Below, in pieces: positions 7,426 through 15,563 of a stretch of DNA of 38,915 nucleotides (position 1 is its first letter; the number at the start of each line of letters is the position of its first letter). The notes under the pieces were generated by a model that was not told the DNA's origin, searched no databases, and saw only the letters and a program-made list of their open reading frames with translations. The DNA lies in NCBI GenBank assembly GCA_039801905.1, contig JBDRVQ010000016.1, positions 1-38,915 of the forward strand, read 5' to 3'. The DNA is from a candidate division WOR-3 bacterium (GTDB lineage Bacteria; Hydrothermota; Tepidihabitantia; Tepidihabitantales; JBDRVQ01). The translations under genes were made by a program, and so were the position numbers.

Positions 7426-9082
7426 AGAGATGAGAATTGAAGACTATCCGGTTTGTGCCATCTCCTTGGAGACAACCCTTCTCAATAAAACCGGCACCTG
7501 GCGCATCTTTCGGCCGGTATATGAGAATAAAATCCCACCCTGCCGGGATGCCTGCCCCGCGGGTGAAGATATCCAAAGATACATCTACCTCTGCCAAAAA
7601 GGAGAATACGAAGAAGGATACCGGACCATTCTGAAAAGTAACCCTTTCCCTGCCATCACCGGTCGGGTCTGCTTCCACCCCTGTGAAGATGCCTGTAACC
7701 GAAGGGAATACGACGAGCCAATCGCCATTCATCACATTGAGAGATTTCTGGGTGATTACGGGTTGGAAAAGATAGAAAAGAAAGATTCTACTCGGCGAAA
7801 GGGGAGAACGGAAGTGGGACAAAAAGCGGCGGTAATCGGTTCGGGTCCCAGCAGCCTTGCCTTCGCTTATTACCTCTCCCGGGAAGGTTTTAGTGTCACA
7901 ATCTTTGAGAAAGAAAGCCTACCCGGTGGTTTATTAAGAACCGGTATCCCCGCCTACCGCCTGCCCAAAGATGTGTTAGACAAAGAGATTAAAAAATTGG
8001 AAAGATGGGGAGTGAAATTTATTACGAATACCTCTTTCCCGAAAGAGGTTTCCCTTTCTGATCTGAGAAAAAATTACGCCATCATCTTTTTTGGCATTGG
8101 CGCCCAGAAGGAGCGAAGGTTGGATATCCCCAATGAGGATTCAGAAGGTGTCTTAGAAGGGATCTCCTTTTTAAGGATGATAAACTTAGGGAAAAAGCCA
8201 AGGATTGGGAAAAGGGTCTTAATAATTGGTGGTGGCAACACGGCGGTTGATTGCGCCCGAGCTGCCAAGAGGTTGGGAAAGGATGTCACTATCCTCTACC
8301 GCCGGACCAAAGAAGAGATGCCGGCTTCCCCAGAAGAAATCCAGCAAGCCGAAGAAGAAGGGGTAAAGATTCATTATTTAGTCGCTCCGGTAAGGGTCTT
8401 AACCACTAGGGATAAGAAAGTAAAGGGTTTAGAATGTATACGGATGAAACTGGGCTCTCCTGATAGTTCGGGCCGGAGAAGGCCAATTCCGATTAAAGGC
8501 TCCAACTTCTCAATCCCCGGGGAAACCGTCATTAAAGCGATCGGCGAGATAGTAGAGATGGAAATCCTTCCCAAAGAACTGGAGAAGACCCCTTGGGGGA
8601 TAAAGACCGACCAATTTGGGAAAACCAACCTTCAAGGCATCTTTGCCGGGGGGGATTGCGTGACCGGCCCGCAGACTGTGGTTAAAGCAATCGCTTGGGG
8701 GCGAAGAGCCGCAGAAACGATTCTGGGGAAGAAAACAGAAGAAATAAGAAAGGAGATTGTCAATTTTAACCTTTTGAATACTTTCTATTTTGAGAAAATG
8801 GCGAGGGTTAAGATGCGCTCCCTCCCCTTAAAAAAGAGGAAGACCTTCCAGGAGATAAATCTTGGCTATAACGAGGAGGAACTTTTAAGGGAAACCGGAA
8901 GATGCTTTTCTTGTGGAGTCTGTAACCAATGTGACAACTGTTATGTCTTCTGTCCGGATTTAGCGGTAAGGAAGAAGGAAGACGGTTACGAGTTTGACTA
9001 TGACTATTGTAAGGGGTGTGGTGTCTGTGCCCGGGAATGTCCCCGGTGTGCGATAACTATGTATCCGGAGGCGGAAATATGA
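7409..9082 (+). CDS. NAD(P)H-type flavoprotein (GltD-like) fused to PorD ferredoxin subunit
   Basis: The product has 557 residues. The N-terminal part (about 45-115) is the Cys-rich Fe-S domain of the glutamate-synthase small-subunit family (CRDACPAGEDI, GRVCFHPCEDACNR). Next come an FAD Rossmann motif (VIGSGPSSLAFAYYL, about 145), an NAD(P)-binding motif (LIIGGGNTAVDCARAA) with the following YRRTKEEMPA, and the GIFAGGDC motif. The C-terminal 60 residues carry two 4Fe-4S clusters of the PorD type (CFSCGVCNQCDNCYVFCP and CKGCGVCARECPRC). The fusion places a flavin and pyridine-nucleotide site in the oxidoreductase complex, so electrons may pass between ferredoxin and NAD(P)H. Start chosen for GGAGG at 7398-7402. 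porA overlaps by 4 bp. Confidence 0.9.
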   Translation: MRQNFKEMRIEDYPVCAISLETTLLNKTGTWRIFRPVYENKIPPCRDACPAGEDIQRYIYLCQKGEYEEGYRTILKSNPFPAITGRVCFHPCEDACNRREYDEPIAIHHIERFLGDYGLEKIEKKDSTRRKGRTEVGQKAAVIGSGPSSLAFAYYLSREGFSVTIFEKESLPGGLLRTGIPAYRLPKDVLDKEIKKLERWGVKFITNTSFPKEVSLSDLRKNYAIIFFGIGAQKERRLDIPNEDSEGVLEGISFLRMINLGKKPRIGKRVLIIGGGNTAVDCARAAKRLGKDVTILYRRTKEEMPASPEEIQQAEEEGVKIHYLVAPVRVLTTRDKKVKGLECIRMKLGSPDSSGRRRPIPIKGSNFSIPGETVIKAIGEIVEMEILPKELEKTPWGIKTDQFGKTNLQGIFAGGDCVTGPQTVVKAIAWGRRAAETILGKKTEEIRKEIVNFNLLNTFYFEKMARVKMRSLPLKKRKTFQEINLGYNEEELLRETGRCFSCGVCNQCDNCYVFCPDLAVRKKEDGYEFDYDYCKGCGVCARECPRCAITMYPEAEI

Positions 9083-10257
9083 AACTTCAGGAGATTACCG
9101 GAGTGAAAAAGGTTGTCACGGGCAACCATGCGGTTTCCTACGGTGTCCTTCTGGCACGGGCTCAGGTGATTGCTGCCTATCCCATTACCCCTCAGACACA
9201 GATTGTGGAACTCCTTTCCGAATTCTGTGCTACTGGTCTCTTAAAGGCGAAATTCATTAAAGTGGAATCCGAACATTCGGCAATGGCTGCCTGTGTCGGT
9301 GCCTCCATCAGTGGAGTCAGGGCATTCACCGCTACTTCTGCCCAGGGCTTAGCCCTAATGCATGAGATGTTGCATTGGGCGGTTGGTGCCCGCCTACCAA
9401 TCGTTGTCGCCAATGTCAATCGGGCGATGGGCCCAGGCTGGTCGGTTTGGACCGACCAGAACGATTCCCTCTCCCAAAGAGACGTCGGGATGATTCAATT
9501 ATACTGCGAATCAAACCAAGAGGTCTTGGATACAACAATTCAATCTTTTAAGATTGCCGAGAAAGTCCTTTTACCAGTAATGGTTATCTTGGATGCCTTT
9601 GTCCTTTCCCACACCTCAGAACCGGTTGATATTCCGACCTTAGAAGAAGTTGACTCCTTCCTCCCTCCTTATCAACCGAGGCATTACTTAGATATCAATA
9701 ATCCTCAGGCATTTGGTGGCTTAACCAGTCCTGACCATTACTACGAAATCCGGATGAAAATTGAACTAGCACACCAAGAGGCATTAAAAGTGGCAAAAGA
9801 GGTTGATGAAGAATTTAAAGAAAAATTCGGTCGGGGTTATGGATTAGTAGAACCTTACCATTGTGATGATGCCAAAGTGATTCTTGTCACCTCCGGCACA
9901 ATCACCGGCACCGCCCGAGAGGTAATTGACGAAGAAAGAAGAAAAGGGAGAAAGGTTGGTTTATTAAAAATTCGGCTCTTTCGTCCCACTCCAAAGGATG
10001 AGATTAAAGAAGTTCTCTTACGAGCGGATAAGATCGCGGTCATTGACCGGAATATCTCCTTCGGTCATTCTGGAATATTCGCCCAGGAGATTAAGTCAAT
10101 CTTCTATAATGCCTACCGGAAACCACCAATCTTTGATTTCATCATCGGTTTGGGTGGTCGCGATGTCCGAAGCGAAGATATCAAAGAGATTATTGACTAT
10201 GTCTTCAAAAAGGATTATCCAACTGAAGACGCAATCTTTAAGGGGGTGAGACTATGA
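9079..10257 (+). CDS. porA: 2-oxoacid:ferredoxin oxidoreductase, alpha subunit
   Basis: The product has 392 residues from the ATG at 9079, which overlaps the preceding stop as ATGA and follows a GGAGG. An upstream in-frame ATG at 9016 would lie within the ferredoxin domain of the previous gene and is rejected. The motifs NHAVSYG, AAYPITPQTQIVE, KVESEHSAMAACVGAS and GVRAFTATSAQGLALMHE are diagnostic for the alpha subunit (pyrimidine-binding domain of the thiamine diphosphate site), followed by the domain II region with VTSGTITGTAREVID. It works with PorB to decarboxylate the 2-oxoacid. porB starts within its stop (ATGA overlap). Confidence 0.93.
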   Translation: MKLQEITGVKKVVTGNHAVSYGVLLARAQVIAAYPITPQTQIVELLSEFCATGLLKAKFIKVESEHSAMAACVGASISGVRAFTATSAQGLALMHEMLHWAVGARLPIVVANVNRAMGPGWSVWTDQNDSLSQRDVGMIQLYCESNQEVLDTTIQSFKIAEKVLLPVMVILDAFVLSHTSEPVDIPTLEEVDSFLPPYQPRHYLDINNPQAFGGLTSPDHYYEIRMKIELAHQEALKVAKEVDEEFKEKFGRGYGLVEPYHCDDAKVILVTSGTITGTAREVIDEERRKGRKVGLLKIRLFRPTPKDEIKEVLLRADKIAVIDRNISFGHSGIFAQEIKSIFYNAYRKPPIFDFIIGLGGRDVRSEDIKEIIDYVFKKDYPTEDAIFKGVRL

Positions 10258-11147
10258 GAAGGTGGCAAGAGGCAAACCGAACCGAAGAACTGATGAACTC
10301 AGGACATTTTGCCTGTCCGGGTTGCGGCGGTGCCTTAGCGATGCGCCTTGCCTTAAAGGCACTCGGTAAGAAAACGATTGTTGTCATTCCCGCCTGTTGT
10401 TGGTCAATAATTGATGGGCCATTCCCTTTACACTGTCTTAAGGTTCCGGTCTACCATACCGCTTTTGAAACCGCGGCGATTATGGCGAGTGGGATAAAAG
10501 CGGGATTGGAGATACAGGGGAAAACCGATATCCAGGTTTTAGCGTTTGCGGGTGATGGTGGTACTGCCGATATTGGCATCCAAGCCCTCTCCGGGGCTTG
10601 CGAAAGAAATGACGATATAATTTATGCCTGTTATGACAACGAAGCCTATATGAATACTGGTATCCAGCGTTCTTCGGCTACCCCACTTTTTGCCTGGACC
10701 ACAACCACCCCCGAAGGGACACCAAAGGGAGAACCAAAAAAGAATATGGTGGAGATTGTTGCCGCCCATCGGGTTCCCTATACCGCCACCGCCTCGGTCG
10801 GTTTCCCTGAGGACCTAATCGCCAAATTTAAGAAGGCGAAGGGAATTAAAGGACTAAAATATATCCACATTTATGCCCCTTGCCCGACTGGTTGGCGAAT
10901 GGCGCCGGAGCTTTTAATTAAAGTTTCCCAACTGGCTACCGAAACCTGCATCTTTCCTTTATACGAAATTGAAGATGGCATAAGATATAGGATAAATTAC
11001 TACCCAAAAGAGAAATTACCGGTAAAAGAGTATATTAAAATTCAAGGGCGTTTCTCCCATCTCACTGAGAAGGAAATCGACCTTATCCAAAAGAAAGTAG
11101 ATTTTGAATGGGAATTATTAAATAAGAGGGTAGCAGCAAAGTTTTAA
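10254..11147 (+). CDS. porB: 2-oxoacid:ferredoxin oxidoreductase, beta subunit (thiamine diphosphate-binding)
   Basis: The product has 297 residues. It shows the Cys pair of the internal 4Fe-4S cluster (ACPGCGGALA), the CCW segment, the thiamine diphosphate motif beginning AGDGGTADIG and continuing to CYDNEAYMNTG, then GIQRSSATP and the late Cys of APCPTGW. These are the conserved landmarks of PorB/VorB. It closes the operon fabH-porG-flavo/porD-porA-porB, all on the plus strand with overlaps. Only 23 bp separate its stop from the stop of the convergent metalloprotease gene, with no clear terminator hairpin; that gap contains one unit resembling the 12-bp repeat (AACCCTCCCTTA). Confidence 0.94.
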   Translation: MRRWQEANRTEELMNSGHFACPGCGGALAMRLALKALGKKTIVVIPACCWSIIDGPFPLHCLKVPVYHTAFETAAIMASGIKAGLEIQGKTDIQVLAFAGDGGTADIGIQALSGACERNDDIIYACYDNEAYMNTGIQRSSATPLFAWTTTTPEGTPKGEPKKNMVEIVAAHRVPYTATASVGFPEDLIAKFKKAKGIKGLKYIHIYAPCPTGWRMAPELLIKVSQLATETCIFPLYEIEDGIRYRINYYPKEKLPVKEYIKIQGRFSHLTEKEIDLIQKKVDFEWELLNKRVAAKF

Positions 11148-11170
11148 CCCTCCCTTAAAATTATTTCATT

Positions 11171-13903
11171 TTATCGGGAGATGAGGAAAACTTTCTTCAC
11201 TTTTCGGTTTTTTCCCTTTCCCACCTCAACCAGATAGACCCCAGCCGGTAAATTTTTAAGCGCTTCCTCCTTCTCCGCCACCAATCTTCCCAAAGGATTA
11301 TAGACCTTCACTTCCAGAAAGGGAACTCCTATCTCGGAGAGGATTGGTTGGGAAGTTCCTCCGAATTCTTCGCTTGAAAAGTTTTTTGCCAAAAATTCAT
11401 CTCCGGTGCCTCCGGAATAGCGCCAGAGACCAGTGGTATTATTTCCTTTCAGAGCAAAGATATAACCATTTTGGTAAACTAAGAAACCGCCACCCTTAAC
11501 CCCTTTATTTTCGCTTCCCGAAGGTAAAAATGGAGCAGGACTCCAATTATTGGCACCAATATCATATACCCAAAACTCATTACTATTCCCACCCTTAAAG
11601 GCATAGAGTTTATTGTTCGCAAAAACGATTGCTCCCCCTTCCTTCACATATCTTTTCCTACCAACCGTTGGATGAGTAAAAGGTAGAATTGAAGAGAAAC
11701 CACTAACCCAGGCATCACTGGTAATGTCGTATTTATGTAACTCGTTATACTTTGCCCGCAGACAATAGATTGTTTGATTACCATCAAAGGTAATCGCACT
11801 CCCAATCTGATAACCTTTATCCGGAGAACTGTAAGCCGGTGCTGATTGCTTCACTTCCCAAGTATTATCCATCACATCGTAGAGATAAAAATCCTTCGTC
11901 TTTGAACCCTTTAGTAGATAAATACATCCCCGGCCATTCTTCTCACAGTAGACCATTCCGGTGCCGCCTTTTAATGCCACCCCAGGGATTTGGCTTAATG
12001 ATGTTAAACTTAAAGGATTTGTCTTTGGTGCCCGATAGAAAAGACTTTTATTACCACCCGGAACAATATAGATATAATCGCCACCTGCTAAGATAAAACC
12101 ACCTTTCTTTATCTTTAAATCCTCGCCCCCGTAACGAAGATTACCAATAAAGGCGATGCCATTAGTTAGGGGATTAAAACGATAAAGGCTCGGCTTATTA
12201 TTTCCTTTCAGAACGAAAATCGTTGTATCATCAATCACCGCTAAACCGCCACCGCTCTTCACCGCCTTACCATCCGGACTGAATGGCACATCCGCTACTT
12301 TCTCCCAACCAGTGATTGGCGAATAAATTTCCAGATTCTTTGCCAACTCATCGTTTCCGGAATTTTCATCCCCGCTTAAGGCGGTGTGAGCACTAATCGC
12401 ATAAAAGCCAATTATAGGAATTGAGACCTGAGGAAAGGAAATCTCCTGCCACCCATCCGGTGGTAAGTTATTAACCGAAGCCGTCTCCTTATAGATTGTC
12501 TCCGCTGGTGGTCGGACAATAATAAACCAGACCGGAAAAGAAGCGCTATTCAACCCGTAATTTTCCACCCTAATTTTAGGAGAAAATAGACTATCCTTCT
12601 TTACCCGGTTGGGTGGCGAGAGAATCTCTGCCACTCCGACATCCCAATTATAAACCACAGTCCGAAGACTGCACTTATAAGTAAAGGTTAAATTATTGGC
12701 TGAACCCTGCCATTGCGTAACAGTAACGGCGAGAGCGATATGGGAATGACCAGAAAAAGAGACCGTCTTTATACCGCGATTCCAAGGATACGGCAAAACG
12801 AAGCCATAAGTATCCGAAGGAGGGGTTTTATAACCAATCGCGTATCCTGACCAGAGATAATTATCTTCGCCATCAAAAACCATTCTCAGATAGTTTGTGC
12901 CGCCAGCCGAAAATTGAATGTAATTCGTCCCACCCGGACCCGAAGGATAACGATTGCCTTGATCACCTGTAGCCGGATAAGAATTATGATTCCGAAGCAC
13001 CGAAGATGGCGGCCAGAGGTTAGATTCGGAAAAATAATGAGTGGGATCGGCCCGCGTACCGGTGAAATAACGCCAGAGTCCGTATTCCTTTAAGGCATTA
13101 GTTAAGTTGCTGGCAAAATTGCCAAGGGCATCATTTATACCGGAAAGGGTATTCTCTCCGGAAACTTGTCCCATCCTTTCCCAGGCTCTCCTTGGGCAAC
13201 TTATTGCGTAGCACTCCGCAAGAAACATCGGCCAGAGACAACCCGCATATTCATAAAGGTCTTCATCACAGGTTATCGGCTTGTGCGGAGAATCTAAGGG
13301 GTCTATTGACCAAGAGAGATAATCCATATACTGATTTTCATTATCATAGCAGACATCTTCCATCCAGGTGGCGCAATTCTCCTGCCACCAGTCATCTTCT
13401 AAATAACTATAACGAAGTTGGGAAGCGTGATTAAACTCATGGGAAGAGACAACCCTTAAATCACGGAAAGAGAGCCCCGGAGCAATTTCCATATAACTTG
13501 TGGCACCGTCAGGATAGGGATTGGTATAGAGATACTCTCCCACTGTCCTTCCCATCACATAGAGACCGAGGTCTCGGATATAGACATCATACCGGTCATC
13601 CGGACCTGCCCCATCCGGTGGTGGAGATGCCCAACCTAAGGTATCAATCTGTTTTGCCCAAGAATACTCCATATACTTAGAAAGCGATTCCGCATAAGCC
13701 CGAGTGGTCGCATTCGTTCCGATGGTATCAAAATGGATAATGAAATGGGTAGAATAGACATATTTCGGCCCATCCGGGGGCCTTGGGATCTTTTCTCCCA
13801 TCCTAAAAACCCTTAAAGCCTCTTGCGTACCGCACCATTCCTTCTTCTCCGCCCATAAAAAAGCAATAAAAATTAAGAATAAAAAGATTGTTATCTTCTT
13901 CAT
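11171..13903 (-). CDS. Secreted HExxH metalloprotease (MXAN_6640-like) with CARDB, Kelch and T9SS sorting domain
   Basis: The product has 910 residues. Order: signal peptide (1-18); zincin domain with YDVYIRDLG, the active-site motif HEFNH (H155, E156, H159) and the downstream ENCATWMED (E175/E182) that could supply the third ligand; one CARDB-like domain starting DVGVAEILSP (about 425-530); Kelch-like blades starting GWEKVADVPFSPDG with KGNN and KGGNSNEFWVYD signatures (about 530-820); and a C-terminal sorting domain with VKVYNPLGRLVAE, LPAGVYLVEV and a basic tail. The catalytic region resembles the secreted MXAN_6640 family. The CARDB-Kelch-sorting portion is closely similar to that of the M23 protein at 2386, so the two enzymes share one carrier. 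It has its own consensus promoter and an AAGGAG Shine-Dalgarno. Confidence 0.85.
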   Translation of the reverse strand: MKKITIFLFLIFIAFLWAEKKEWCGTQEALRVFRMGEKIPRPPDGPKYVYSTHFIIHFDTIGTNATTRAYAESLSKYMEYSWAKQIDTLGWASPPPDGAGPDDRYDVYIRDLGLYVMGRTVGEYLYTNPYPDGATSYMEIAPGLSFRDLRVVSSHEFNHASQLRYSYLEDDWWQENCATWMEDVCYDNENQYMDYLSWSIDPLDSPHKPITCDEDLYEYAGCLWPMFLAECYAISCPRRAWERMGQVSGENTLSGINDALGNFASNLTNALKEYGLWRYFTGTRADPTHYFSESNLWPPSSVLRNHNSYPATGDQGNRYPSGPGGTNYIQFSAGGTNYLRMVFDGEDNYLWSGYAIGYKTPPSDTYGFVLPYPWNRGIKTVSFSGHSHIALAVTVTQWQGSANNLTFTYKCSLRTVVYNWDVGVAEILSPPNRVKKDSLFSPKIRVENYGLNSASFPVWFIIVRPPAETIYKETASVNNLPPDGWQEISFPQVSIPIIGFYAISAHTALSGDENSGNDELAKNLEIYSPITGWEKVADVPFSPDGKAVKSGGGLAVIDDTTIFVLKGNNKPSLYRFNPLTNGIAFIGNLRYGGEDLKIKKGGFILAGGDYIYIVPGGNKSLFYRAPKTNPLSLTSLSQIPGVALKGGTGMVYCEKNGRGCIYLLKGSKTKDFYLYDVMDNTWEVKQSAPAYSSPDKGYQIGSAITFDGNQTIYCLRAKYNELHKYDITSDAWVSGFSSILPFTHPTVGRKRYVKEGGAIVFANNKLYAFKGGNSNEFWVYDIGANNWSPAPFLPSGSENKGVKGGGFLVYQNGYIFALKGNNTTGLWRYSGGTGDEFLAKNFSSEEFGGTSQPILSEIGVPFLEVKVYNPLGRLVAEKEEALKNLPAGVYLVEVGKGKNRKVKKVFLISR

Positions 13904-13925
13904 ATCTTCTCCTTTTTAACTTAGA

Positions 13926-13953
13926 ATTATAAGAATAATTTCTCTTTTGTCAA
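13926..13953 (-). promoter_or_regulatory. Consensus promoter for the HExxH metalloprotease
   Basis: TTGACA (13948-13953), a 16-bp spacer and TATAAT (13926-13931) match the sigma-70 consensus at all 12 positions. A leader of about 15-20 nt with AAGGAG follows, so unlike several other genes here this mRNA is not leaderless. Confidence 0.85.
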
Positions 13954-14006
13954 AAGAAAGATCTCTTTAAATAAAGAGGGTATTTTTTTAATTTCCTCCT
14001 TATCCC

Positions 14007-14027
14007 AAAATAGACTCCTTCTATTTT
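14007..14027. repeat. Inverted repeat at the end of the three-gene minus-strand operon
   Basis: AAAATAGA (14007-14014) and TCTATTTT (14020-14027) form a perfect 8-bp stem with a 5-nt loop. It overlaps the stop codon of the gene at 14026-15549. No T-tract follows on the minus strand apart from the TTTT of the arm itself, so a terminator role is only possible. Confidence 0.4.
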
Positions 14028-15549
14028 AATTCAATAAAAGAACTTTCTTCTTGATATCAATTTTCGGGCCAAAAATTTGCAGAAAATAGACACCTCTCCT
14101 TAACTTTTTAGACACCTCTACTTCTATTGTCCCATTAACCTCTTCTTCCCTCTCCTCCAAAAGGCGGCCATTAGCAGCAAAAAGCCTTAACTTTATCCGC
14201 CCTTCTAGCCCCTTAATTAAAATTCTCTTCGGAAGGAAACTGATGACGGAAAACTTTTGCTCCTCCGTTAAAGCAACACCCATAACGAAAAAGGAATCGG
14301 ACGCGGTGGAAACACGATATTCACCGTCACTAAACTCAAAATGAAACCGATGCCAACCCGGAGCGAATCCGGTTTGGGAGCGGATAAAAATTGCGCCATC
14401 TAAATAATAGTGGTCAGGAGAACCGATACGGTAGGGAGTGCCGTCAATATAAATATTTCGGATAAAAGGGAGGTGGTTATTAGTATCTTTATAAAGAACC
14501 GAAAAGTGAAAGGTATCTTCGGGTGCGCCACTCCTTGGTATAACTTGTCCGTTAGTTAAAACCGGTGGGTTATTGGTTCCGATGGTAAAGTTATGAGTAT
14601 TCTGGTAGAACCGGCAAGGTTGGGTACCATCGGCAAAGGTAAATTCGCCACTCAAGCTCACCTGCGCCGTGGCACCAGTGATGGCAATCAAACCTTCATA
14701 GGTCTCAAACTGAGGGTCGTTAATTAAATCATTCAGGCGAAAGCGAATGTCCAACTGATTTCCGGATATTGACTGGTCAATGCTACTAATCCGGGTAAGC
14801 GTTCCTAATGGGTCATCCACGTGGAGTCGGTAGAGTCCCGGTTCAACATTGATCACCCCTGGGATATTAATACTGGCCCTTATCGCTAAATAGACATAAT
14901 CGGTATCGCGTATAAAGGGTCGCGGGTTGATTATTGCCGCTCCGTAAATAAACCAAGGACCGAGAAGCCCAGCACTATAAGGCCAACTGGTGCTATTATT
15001 GATGAGCCTGATGTAGATATACTCTGCTGAATAGCTAACGAAAAAGTCTCGCAATTCCAAATTTGCCCTTCCCCCAATTTGGCAGTCATTATCCGGCTCA
15101 TCACCCGTGAAGGCTAAAAGGTTGGCGGTGGGAGGCCAGGTATTATTCACATTCTTTGGGCTTTCCGTAGCAAAATTTAAAGAATCCCTATCAATCGCAA
15201 AGCAGTAATAGGTGATCGTCCCAGAAGAAGGGAGGATTCTCATATTCTCCCAGGTTTCTTCATAAAACCGCTCACCCATTCGGGAAAGAGGAAGACTTTC
15301 CCAGGTCGCTTGATTATCCCTTGAATATTTTAACCAAACGGAAAGAACGGAATCTAACCCGATTGGGTTCCCTAAAGTGTCCTTTATTGTATCCGGAGGG
15401 GCATCAAGATGAAAAAGACAGGTATCGGTACCAACCGGTGCCGAGCTTGTGATATTTTTTAGATAAGGAGCGGTAATGCTAAAATTTTCAAATTGTCCTG
15501 AAAGGTAGAAAAAGACAGCACTACTTAAAAAAATGACTAATCCTTTCAT
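14026..15549 (-). CDS. Secreted protein of unknown function with T9SS-type sorting domain
   Basis: The product has 507 residues. It has a signal peptide (MKGLVIFLSSAVFFYLSG) and a long region of beta-rich sequence without a recognised catalytic motif. A segment near residues 140-290 (GDEPDNDCQIGGRANLELRD onward, ISGNQLDIRFRLND) resembles DOMON/carbohydrate-binding-like sandwich folds, and an Ig-like segment follows (NNPPVLTNGQVIPRSGAPED). The C-terminal 75 residues show the sorting-domain pattern (LRLFAANGRLLEE, LRRGVYFLQI, KKKVLLLN). It is the last gene of a three-gene unit with the SBBP protein (14 bp gap) and the S15 hydrolase, preceded by GAGGAGGAG. The domain guesses are tentative. Confidence 0.75.
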   Translation of the reverse strand: MKGLVIFLSSAVFFYLSGQFENFSITAPYLKNITSSAPVGTDTCLFHLDAPPDTIKDTLGNPIGLDSVLSVWLKYSRDNQATWESLPLSRMGERFYEETWENMRILPSSGTITYYCFAIDRDSLNFATESPKNVNNTWPPTANLLAFTGDEPDNDCQIGGRANLELRDFFVSYSAEYIYIRLINNSTSWPYSAGLLGPWFIYGAAIINPRPFIRDTDYVYLAIRASINIPGVINVEPGLYRLHVDDPLGTLTRISSIDQSISGNQLDIRFRLNDLINDPQFETYEGLIAITGATAQVSLSGEFTFADGTQPCRFYQNTHNFTIGTNNPPVLTNGQVIPRSGAPEDTFHFSVLYKDTNNHLPFIRNIYIDGTPYRIGSPDHYYLDGAIFIRSQTGFAPGWHRFHFEFSDGEYRVSTASDSFFVMGVALTEEQKFSVISFLPKRILIKGLEGRIKLRLFAANGRLLEEREEEVNGTIEVEVSKKLRRGVYFLQIFGPKIDIKKKVLLLN

Positions 15550-15563
15550 ATCTCCTCCTCATC

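Noticed and set aside
9016-9078. N-terminal extension of PorA to the ATG at 9016
   Set aside because: It would be read from the ferredoxin Cys motifs of the preceding gene; the ATG at 9079 has a good GGAGG and the normal family start.
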